A DNA stretch of 64,000 nucleotides, taken from positions 336,922 through 400,921 of the forward strand of contig NZ_AVGG01000002.1 of NCBI RefSeq assembly GCF_000498535.1. The letters run 5' to 3'. A program made the translations under genes and the position numbers. The DNA comes from Flavobacterium limnosediminis JC2902. GTDB lineage: Bacteria; Bacteroidota; Bacteroidia; Flavobacteriales; Flavobacteriaceae. This document shows positions 58,023-64,000 of the stretch, one piece after another. The notes under the pieces were generated by a model. The model was not told the DNA's origin, searched no databases, and saw only the letters and a program-made list of their open reading frames with translations. Position 1 is the first letter of the stretch. Each line of letters begins with the position of its first letter.

Positions 58023-59189
58023 ATGGAAAAAAGCAGTCAACACAACCTTACCACAGAAACCATAACGCTTGTCTATAGCGGAGGGGATTATTTTGACCGC
58101 CTTGAAAAATTAATCAATGAAGCCAGTACCGAAATTCATTTCCAAACCTACATTCTGGAAGACGATGCTACCGGAAATAAAATAATCAACGCATTGAAAA
58201 AAGCAGTCCTAAGGAAGGTAAAGGTATTTCTTTTACTGGACGGATTGGGATCGCGGGCTTTATCAGAGAAATTTGTAAATGATTTAAGACTGAGCGGTAT
58301 TCAGTTTCGTTTTTTTTCACCGTTATTTTCCTATCATACTTTTTACTTCGGAAGAAGACTGCACCATAAAATTGTGGTCGCTGATGCCAAAACCGTTTTA
58401 ATCGGCGGTATTAATATTGCAAAAAAATACGAAGGCAATACAACCGAAGTTCCCTGGCTCGATTATGCCGTTATGATTAACGACACAACTGTCGGAAAGC
58501 AGGCGCAAGCAATCTGTCACTACTATTTTTTAAAGAAAAGAAATCGGATTTTTAAGAAAAAACAAACGGGATATCTGCAAAATCAGACTATAGCAAAACT
58601 GCTTCAAAATGATTGGCTTCGGCGAAAAAACGAAATCCAAAGTTCCTATCTTAAATCCATCCAAATGGCGCAAACAGAAATCATTATTGTATGCGGCTAT
58701 TTTCTGCCCGGAAGAAAACTGACCCAGACACTTAAAAAAGCTGCGGAAAGAAAAGTCCGTATTCTTCTGATCCTTTCGGGTATATCCGATGTTCCTCTGG
58801 TAAAAAGCGCCATCAGTTTCTACTATGCTTTTTTACTTCGGAACAACATCGAACTGTATGAATGGAACCAATCCATTTTACACGGAAAGTCCGCTGTTGT
58901 TGACCGAAAATGGACCACCATCGGCTCTTTCAACCTAAACCATTTGAGTTCCCATGCCAGTATTGAAACGAATGTCGGAATCCATTCCGTTCCGTTTGCT
59001 GAAATGTATCAGAAGCATTTGGAAGATATCATTTCACAATGCAACCAAATCACTTCCGAATCTTTTCAGCCGCAAAATAAATTACTGCCACGATTCAAAC
59101 AGTGGATTTCATATTACATCGTCAGGTTTTTCGAAACACTGCTCACCTTTTTGCCGTACAATCGATTTTTAAAAAATAGTTTGAAATGA
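58023..59189 (+). CDS. Phospholipase D family protein (cardiolipin synthase-like)
   Basis: 388 aa from the ATG at 58023; a TTG 78 bases upstream would add a hydrophobic stretch (PILLIILTLLTLKLL) that could be a real membrane anchor, so the start is uncertain. Two HKD motifs are present: LHHKIVVADAKTVLIGGIN and LHGKSAVVDRKWTTIGSFNL. The second copy keeps H-x-K-x4-D. Other family marks are IHFQTYILEDDATGNKI and KVKVFLLLDGLGS. It most resembles cardiolipin synthases such as ClsB, which join phosphatidyl groups. The DUF2062 gene overlaps it by four bases (ATGA). Confidence 0.9.
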   Translation: MEKSSQHNLTTETITLVYSGGDYFDRLEKLINEASTEIHFQTYILEDDATGNKIINALKKAVLRKVKVFLLLDGLGSRALSEKFVNDLRLSGIQFRFFSPLFSYHTFYFGRRLHHKIVVADAKTVLIGGINIAKKYEGNTTEVPWLDYAVMINDTTVGKQAQAICHYYFLKKRNRIFKKKQTGYLQNQTIAKLLQNDWLRRKNEIQSSYLKSIQMAQTEIIIVCGYFLPGRKLTQTLKKAAERKVRILLILSGISDVPLVKSAISFYYAFLLRNNIELYEWNQSILHGKSAVVDRKWTTIGSFNLNHLSSHASIETNVGIHSVPFAEMYQKHLEDIISQCNQITSESFQPQNKLLPRFKQWISYYIVRFFETLLTFLPYNRFLKNSLK

Positions 59190-59611
59190 AATGGAAAGCC
59201 GTAGTCGATTTCTTTTGGAAGATCGCCAAATCACACGACAGCACCGAGGAGATTGCCTGGGGCGCGGCGATTGGCACTTTCATAAGCGTATTTCCGACTT
59301 TTGGTTTTGGAACCCCGCTTGTCGTTGTGTTGAGCCGGGTGTTTAAATTCAATCTGGCAATTGCAGTGGCCACCAGCGTTATTTCTAATCCATTCACGAG
59401 TCCTTTTTTCATGCTTATGAATTATGAAGTCGGCGCGATACTTCTCAATCATTCGATTGCATTTGACATTGATAACTGGAAAGAAAATCTGAAAGATACC
59501 GGCCTGACCATTTTGATAGGATCAGTTATAGTCAGCGGATTCATGGCTGTATTGGCGTATTACTTTTCGAAATACATGGTTTTGCGATTCCGCAATAAAA
59601 AGAAATTATGA
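59186..59611 (+). CDS. DUF2062 membrane protein
   Basis: 141 aa. [20 protein letters not shown] followed by [18 protein letters not shown] and [17 protein letters not shown] is the DUF2062 signature (P-x-x-G-x-x and N-P-h-T-x-P-x-x). Three membrane helices are likely. The role is unknown; in many species it is near lipid or glycan genes, and here it is coupled to a cardiolipin synthase-like gene. Its stop overlaps the convergent queG stop by six bases. Confidence 0.9.
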   Translation: MKWKAVVDFFWKIAKSHDSTEEIAWGAAIGTFISVFPTFGFGTPLVVVLSRVFKFNLAIAVATSVISNPFTSPFFMLMNYEVGAILLNHSIAFDIDNWKENLKDTGLTILIGSVIVSGFMAVLAYYFSKYMVLRFRNKKKL

Positions 59612-60535
59612 TTGTTTAAGAAAATCGATATTTCGCTTCAGGCCGGATATTTTGGCTCGCTTCAAAGGAGAATTAGTAAACACTTTTTCGAAGGTTTCCT
59701 GAGTAATTTCTTCCCAGTCTTTCTTCGAATAGGAAAGTAATTCGGGATACGGTTTAAACAGTGGCTCGCTGTGTGCTTTTGAGAATTTGTTCCAAGGACA
59801 CACATCCTGGCACACATCACAACCGAACATCCAATCGTCGAGCTTTCCTTTCATCTCTGCCGGAAGATTATCTTGCAACTCAATCGTATAATAGGAGATA
59901 CACTTACTACCATCTACCACATAGGGTGCGACAATGGCTTCAGTCGGGCAGGCATCGAGACAAGCCGTGCACGAACCGCAATGGTCTGTTGTAGCGTGGT
60001 CGTATTCCAAATCCAAATCCACAATTAATTCGGCGATAAAATAAAAAGAACCGACTTTTTGCGTCAACAAATTACTGTTCTTACCTATCCACCCCAGACC
60101 GCTTTTAGCTGCCCAGGCTTTGTCCATTACCGGTGCAAAATCTACAAAAGCCCTACCGGAAACATCCCCGATCTCGGCTTTGATATAATTGAGCAGTTTT
60201 TTTACTTTCTTCTTAATTACATTATGATAATCTTTACCATAAGCATATTTTGAAATCTTATAACTTTCTTCGTTTTGCAGTTCCGGAGGATAGTAGTTCA
60301 GCAATAGGGAAATTACGCTTTTGGAATCATCAACAAGCAACGTAGGATCTAAGCGCTTGTCGAAATAATTTTCCATAAAACTCATTTCACCATGGTAGTT
60401 TTGCTTTAGCCAACGTTCCAAACGCGGGGCTTCTTCTTCGAGAAAACCCGCTTTGGAGATACCGCAAGACAAAAACCCGAGGCGCTTGGCTTCGGATTTG
60501 ATCATTTGGGTGTATTTTGATTGCTGGCTTATCAT
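59606..60535 (-). CDS. queG: Epoxyqueuosine reductase QueG
   Basis: 309 aa. QueG performs the last step of queuosine formation in tRNA, reducing epoxyqueuosine with cobalamin and Fe-S clusters. Two 4Fe-4S motifs are visible: [18 protein letters not shown] and [16 protein letters not shown]. The cobalamin-binding part ([29 protein letters not shown] text as [14 protein letters not shown]) precedes them. The HEAT-repeat tail of longer relatives is absent, as in many Bacteroidota. The start is ATG at 60535, where the repeated sequence described at 60529-60770 begins. Confidence 0.96.
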   Translation of the reverse strand: MISQQSKYTQMIKSEAKRLGFLSCGISKAGFLEEEAPRLERWLKQNYHGEMSFMENYFDKRLDPTLLVDDSKSVISLLLNYYPPELQNEESYKISKYAYGKDYHNVIKKKVKKLLNYIKAEIGDVSGRAFVDFAPVMDKAWAAKSGLGWIGKNSNLLTQKVGSFYFIAELIVDLDLEYDHATTDHCGSCTACLDACPTEAIVAPYVVDGSKCISYYTIELQDNLPAEMKGKLDDWMFGCDVCQDVCPWNKFSKAHSEPLFKPYPELLSYSKKDWEEITQETFEKVFTNSPLKRAKISGLKRNIDFLKQS

Positions 60536-60770
60536 TTGAGATGCTCTAAAAATATATTTTTAAAATCACGCTGACTTCGCAGATTGTTGCAGATTTTACT
60601 TTCGTGGAATGCATTTTGTCATTTGAAATGCGTTAAAAATTATTTTATGAAAATCACGCAGACTTCACGGATTTCCGCAGATTTTCTGTTATGCGTTTAT
60701 TACCTGAAGTGCACTAAAAAATCACTTTATGAAAATCACGCGGATTTTACAGATTGGCAGATCTTAATGT
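60529..60770. repeat. Three imperfect 82-88-base tandem repeats upstream of queG
   Basis: Each unit holds an ATTTGAxxTGC-like start, a TAAAAAT run, then AAAATCACGC followed by G-A-T-T/C-T and GCAGATTTT-type text. AAAATCACG marks the units at 60562, 60650 and 60732, giving spacings of 88 and 82 bases. The first unit covers the queG start codon region, and the second and third repeat that region's sequence with changes. The TTTCGCAGATTT-type text, from memory, occurs widely between Flavobacterium genes. No gene lies here. Confidence 0.65.
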
Positions 60771-60777
60771 TCTTGGC

Positions 60778-60875
60778 CCGCATTAGGGATAGAGCAATTG
60801 TCTGAGCTCTTTTTTAGTGGAGCTTGCGGAACTAAAAAAAGCGAGTGCGAAAGCCCGACCCAAAGGGGAATGCCC
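60778..60875. repeat. REP-like palindromic intergenic element next to ruvB
   Basis: TTTTTTAGT (60810-60818) pairs perfectly with ACTAAAAAA (60831-60839) around a GC-rich loop, flanked by GAGC and GCGAGTGCG. Before the hairpin is ATTAGGGATAGAGC and after it AAAGCCCGACCC and GGGGAATGCCC. From memory, this order (TAGGGATAG..., A/T-rich hairpin with GGAGCTTGCGGA loop, then AGCCCGACCC) matches a dispersed extragenic palindrome of Flavobacterium. It ends at the ruvB stop, so it may serve as its terminator. Confidence 0.5.
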
Positions 60876-61897
60876 TAAAAAAGTCCGCCCTGGATATTCG
60901 TTTTAACTTTTCCAAGATGTTTATACGCTTTCTCGGTAGCTTCTCTTCCTCTTGGCGTACGCATGATGAACCCTTCCTGAATTAAGAACGGTTCGTATAC
61001 TTCTTCGATGGTTTCACCGCTTTCGGAAACTGCGGTTGCCAGGGTTGTGAGACCAACAGGCCCACCTTTGAACTTATCGATGATGGTGGTCAGGATTTTG
61101 TTATCCATTTCGTCGAGACCGTTTGCATCCACGTGTAACGCTTTCAAAGCGTAGCGGGCAATTTCGATATCGATTTTTCCGTTGCCTTTAATTTGGGCGA
61201 AATCCCGAACACGACGCAACAAGGCATTGGCAATACGAGGAGTTCCACGGCTTCGACCTGCAATTTCGATGGCGGCTTCCATGGAAATCGGCACATTTAA
61301 AATTGACGAGCTTCGCTGAACGATCGTCGTTAGCAATTCGGTATTGTAATATTGCAAGCGGCTTTGGATTCCGAAACGCGCGCGCATGGGCGCTGTCAGT
61401 AAACCGGAACGTGTTGTGGCACCTACCAAGGTAAACGGATTCAGGTTGATCTGTACCGTTCGGGCATTGGGTCCGCTTTCAATCATGATGTCAATCTTGA
61501 AATCCTCCATGGCGGAATACAGGTATTCTTCCACAATCGGACTAAGGCGATGAATTTCGTCAATGAATAAAACGTCGCGTTCTTCCAGATTGGTCAGTAA
61601 TCCGGCCAAATCACCCGGTTTGTCCAAAACAGGTCCGGAAGTGATTTTGATGCCCACGCCCAATTCGTTGGCCAAAATATTTGCCAAGGTGGTTTTTCCC
61701 AATCCGGGAGGTCCGTGAAAAAGGGTATGATCTAAAGCATCACCACGCTGATTGGCCGCTTCCACGAAAATTTTGAGATTTTCCAATACCTGATCCTGTC
61801 CTGTAAAATCATCAAAACTTAGCGGGCGCAATGCCTTTTCAATATCAACTTCCTGCGGGGTAAAACGGTCTTTATTGGGATTCAGATTTTCATTCAT
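60875..61897 (-). CDS. ruvB: Holliday junction branch migration helicase RuvB
   Basis: 340 aa. The AAA+ motor of RuvABC. The N-terminal signature is [20 protein letters not shown], Walker [13 protein letters not shown], Walker [11 protein letters not shown], the sensor and Arg finger region [20 protein letters not shown], and the C-terminal winged helix [20 protein letters not shown]. Normal length. The start is ATG at 61897 behind a TATCTTTG element. It is separate from ruvA in this genome. Confidence 0.98.
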   Translation of the reverse strand: MNENLNPNKDRFTPQEVDIEKALRPLSFDDFTGQDQVLENLKIFVEAANQRGDALDHTLFHGPPGLGKTTLANILANELGVGIKITSGPVLDKPGDLAGLLTNLEERDVLFIDEIHRLSPIVEEYLYSAMEDFKIDIMIESGPNARTVQINLNPFTLVGATTRSGLLTAPMRARFGIQSRLQYYNTELLTTIVQRSSSILNVPISMEAAIEIAGRSRGTPRIANALLRRVRDFAQIKGNGKIDIEIARYALKALHVDANGLDEMDNKILTTIIDKFKGGPVGLTTLATAVSESGETIEEVYEPFLIQEGFIMRTPRGREATEKAYKHLGKVKTNIQGGLF

Positions 61898-61911
61898 GGG
61901 ACAAAGATAGA

Positions 61912-61919
61912 AAGAAAGT
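61912..61919 (-). promoter_or_regulatory. Promoter -7 element of ruvB
   Basis: TATCTTTG on the minus strand, an exact TAnnTTTG match, 14 bases before the ruvB ATG. The -33 element is not certain. Confidence 0.5.
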
Positions 61920-61963
61920 AATCAGATTGCAGCGTTCCGTTGGCAGATTCTGAAACCTGAAAA

Positions 61964-62272
61964 TCAAACATTATAACCCGGCGCAAGAATTTCCTTCCAT
62001 TCCGGATGCCTTTTGATGTACGCAGCCACAAAGGGACAAAGTGGCGCCAACGGATACCCTTTCTCTTTTATCCATTGCAAGGTTTTTAAGGCTAAGGCAG
62101 ATCCGACACCTTTGCCTTCCAAAACCTTCGGCACTTCGGAATGCGTCAGAAAAATGATGTTTTGTTTGGTGATCTTGTACTCGGTAAAAGCGATATGCCC
62201 ATCCACTTCGAGTTCGAAACATTCTTTTTCTTCGTTTATCCGGATTGACAACCCGTCCAGTTTATGCTCCAT
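61964..62272 (-). CDS. GNAT-like N-acetyltransferase (YjdJ/COG2388 type)
   Basis: 102 aa. The short GNAT fold is visible: FELEVDGHIAFTEYKITKQN, LTHSEVPKVLEGKGVGSALA with the acetyl-CoA loop G-K-G-V-G-S, and APLCPFVAAYIKRHPEW at the end, a block typical of COG2388/YjdJ. The substrate is unknown. It overlaps the Fe-S-type small gene by 11 bases, the same pairing as yjdI-yjdJ in E. coli. Confidence 0.92.
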   Translation of the reverse strand: MEHKLDGLSIRINEEKECFELEVDGHIAFTEYKITKQNIIFLTHSEVPKVLEGKGVGSALALKTLQWIKEKGYPLAPLCPFVAAYIKRHPEWKEILAPGYNV

Positions 62273-62492
62273 TTTTATCTTTATTATAATAGAATGATAA
62301 AGCGCCTGATGGGCATTTTTTCACCTGTTCCACAATTTCATCCGAACTGGCTCCACGGGCATTAATCCATGGTTGTACTTTGGCACGGAAAACCTCCGGC
62401 AAACCACGTACACAATTTCCGGAATGCTGACACAAATGTTGCTTCCAAACTATAGTAACCTCACCGTTTGAGTATTCTTTTTCACTTTCCAT
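62262..62492 (-). CDS. Small (4Fe-4S) mono-cluster protein, YjdI-like
   Basis: 76 aa. Cys spacing fits the divergent 4Fe-4S YjdI family: QHLCQHSGNCVRGLPEVF gives Cys-x5-Cys, and KKCPSGALSFYYN gives the last Cys with CPSGAL. VTIVWKQHLCQHSGNC is the usual start of the domain. Only three Cys are present, so the cluster may use another ligand (for example His). The role is unknown. Overlap with the GNAT gene implies joint translation. Confidence 0.88.
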   Translation of the reverse strand: MESEKEYSNGEVTIVWKQHLCQHSGNCVRGLPEVFRAKVQPWINARGASSDEIVEQVKKCPSGALSFYYNKDKNGA

Positions 62493-62584
62493 AATCGTAA
62501 GAATTTAGCTTTATGAAAGTTACAAAAAAAAGCTTCACAAAAAGTTATGTTTTCATATCTTTAGACCGATTTAACAAAAATTTT

Positions 62585-63988
62585 ATGCAAGACGAAAACC
62601 AACATCTGAAACGCGAATTGGGATTACTGGACGGAACCATGCTGGTGGTGGGTTCCATGATAGGATCCGGAATTTTTATTGTGAGTGCTGACATTGCCCG
62701 ACAGGTGGGATCCACGGCCTGGTTATTGATCATCTGGTTGTTCTCCGGACTGATCACTATTATTGCTGCGGTGAGTTATGGCGAATTGAGTGCCATGTTC
62801 CCGAAAGCGGGCGGACAATATGTGTATTTGAAAGAAGCTTACAATAAACTCATAGCCTTTTTGTACGGATGGAGCTTCTTCGGCGTGATTCAAACCGGAA
62901 CCATTGCTGCCGTTGGGGTTGCTTTTTCGAAATTTGCCGCTTATCTGGTTCCTGCCGTAAGTGATGAAAATGTTCTATACGAAATAGGTTCCTTTAAGCT
63001 TAATGCGGCTCAGTTGGTTTCTATTTTCACCATCATATTACTGACCTTCATTAACAGCCGAGGGGTAAAAAACGGAAAAATACTCCAGACCGTTCTGACC
63101 ATTATTAAAATAGCGTCGTTGTTAGGGTTGATCATTTTCGGATTAATGGCCGCCAAAGCCAATGTTTGGGATGCGAACTGGACGGATGTCTGGGCCACAA
63201 AATCATTTAATGCCGAAACAGGTTCCTGGCTTCCCATTTCCGGAACAGCCTTGATTACCGGAATTTCTGCTGCAATGGTGGGATCCTTGTTTTCGAGCGA
63301 TGCCTGGAACGGGGTTACGTTTATTGCCGGTGAGATTAGAAATCCGCAGCGCAATGTAGGATTGAGTCTGTTTTTAGGAACGTTTATCGTGACCATTATT
63401 TATGTTATGGCCAATGTGATGTATGTTGCCGTAGTGCCTTTGGAGGAGATTGCCTTTGCGAAATCGGATCGTGTGGCCGTGGTGGCTGCCAATAATATTT
63501 TCGGAAATATCGGCACATTGATTATCGCCATCATGATTATGATTTCCACTTTTGCCTGCAACAACGGATTAATTATGGCTGGAGCGCGTGTGTATTATAC
63601 GATGGCAAAAGACGGTTTGTTCTTTAAGAAGGCGGCGCATCTGAATGAATTCAGCGTACCGGCTTGGGCGCTTTGGGCACAATGTGTCTGGGCATCCGCC
63701 TTATGTCTGACCGGAAAATACGGCGACTTATTGGACTTCGTGGTGATCATCGTATTGATTTTCTATATCCTGACCATTTACGGCATCTTCATTCTGCGTA
63801 AAAAACAACCCGATGCAGAACGACCTTACAAAGCGTTTGGTTATCCGTTCTTACCGCTGTTTTATATAATAACGGCTTCGGCAATCAGTATTTCACTTTT
63901 GATTACCAAATTCTCGACCTGTGGTTGGGGTGTACTGATAATGCTGACTGGGATTCCTGTGTATTATTTGACTAAATCGAAAGAGTAA
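62585..63988 (+). CDS. APC family amino acid permease
   Basis: 467 aa from the ATG at 62585; an ATG at 62513 gives a longer front without family support. About twelve membrane helices. LLDGTMLVVGSMIGSGIFIV is the first-helix signature of the APC superfamily with the unwound G-S-G-I-F segment. MFPKAGGQYVYLKEAYNKL follows, as in LAT-like transporters. The protein ends with YPFLPLFYIITASAISISLL and the last helix. It would import or exchange amino acids at the inner membrane; the substrate cannot be told from sequence. It is divergent from the YjdI-like gene and ends 12 bases before the window does. Confidence 0.93.
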   Translation: MQDENQHLKRELGLLDGTMLVVGSMIGSGIFIVSADIARQVGSTAWLLIIWLFSGLITIIAAVSYGELSAMFPKAGGQYVYLKEAYNKLIAFLYGWSFFGVIQTGTIAAVGVAFSKFAAYLVPAVSDENVLYEIGSFKLNAAQLVSIFTIILLTFINSRGVKNGKILQTVLTIIKIASLLGLIIFGLMAAKANVWDANWTDVWATKSFNAETGSWLPISGTALITGISAAMVGSLFSSDAWNGVTFIAGEIRNPQRNVGLSLFLGTFIVTIIYVMANVMYVAVVPLEEIAFAKSDRVAVVAANNIFGNIGTLIIAIMIMISTFACNNGLIMAGARVYYTMAKDGLFFKKAAHLNEFSVPAWALWAQCVWASALCLTGKYGDLLDFVVIIVLIFYILTIYGIFILRKKQPDAERPYKAFGYPFLPLFYIITASAISISLLITKFSTCGWGVLIMLTGIPVYYLTKSKE

Positions 63989-64000
63989 TTTTTTTTATCC

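Overview
The window is a 64-kb piece of chromosome from a Flavobacteriaceae bacterium, most like Flavobacterium. The signs are type IX secretion and gliding genes (sprA, remB, a PorP/SprF protein), a bamA-ompH-ompH-murI cluster, a cytochrome oxidase cluster with two subunit III genes, promoters of the Bacteroidota TTG/TAnnTTTG type, and few Shine-Dalgarno sites. No taxonomic search was possible, so the genus is an inference.

Layout. 1-2433: 3' part of mutS. 2574-2746: tRNA-Gly(GCC) and tRNA-Leu(UAA) behind one promoter. 2727-9351: a 6.6-kb AT-rich integrated element in the 3' end of tRNA-Leu, bounded by 23-bp direct repeats. It holds a tyrosine integrase, an Xis-like HTH protein, a probable rolling-circle (filamentous-phage gene II type) replication protein, and seven small or unknown proteins. 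9580-13334: DUF1508 protein, then clpX, clpP and tig. 13541-18443: small membrane protein, SGNH lipoprotein plus FadL-type porin, alpha/beta hydrolase and pdxJ. 18537-26868: CBS protein, nadK, DUF6089 protein, uppS, bamA, two OmpH/Skp chaperones, murI. 26865-37686: gamma carbonic anhydrase-like protein, PorP/SprF, Nfu, dodecin, YyaL-type protein, MscS, tsaB, efflux adaptor plus TolC, DUF4403 lipoprotein. 37805-42887: cytochrome oxidase biogenesis and subunits (small protein, DUF420, SCO1, SCO1-like, subunit IV, two subunit III, heme o synthase). 43012-57750: SRPBCC protein, remB, deoC, VanZ, gcvH, sprA (2440 aa), ruvA, maeB. 58023-63988: phospholipase D family protein, DUF2062, queG, an intergenic repeat zone, ruvB, a YjdJ/YjdI-like pair, APC permease.

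How genes work together. clpX, clpP and tig form the usual proteolysis/folding block. uppS, bamA, the Skp-like proteins and murI serve envelope building. The oxidase block supplies copper insertion, heme o and small subunits; subunits I and II are outside the window. sprA, remB and the PorP/SprF protein belong to type IX secretion and gliding.

The most unusual part is the tRNA-Leu element. It has an integrase and a probable replication initiator but no recognisable capsid, Zot-type ATPase, relaxase or type IV secretion gene. It also has paired arm-like sites at both ends, a 15-bp motif shared by two gene starts (a third, partial copy lies at rep), operator-like repeats before its HTH gene, a perfect 26-bp repeat inside rep, and its own terminator replacing the one it displaced from the tRNA operon. 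Several starts were moved to internal ATG codons where the longest frame began with TTG or GTG or overlapped a promoter or terminator.
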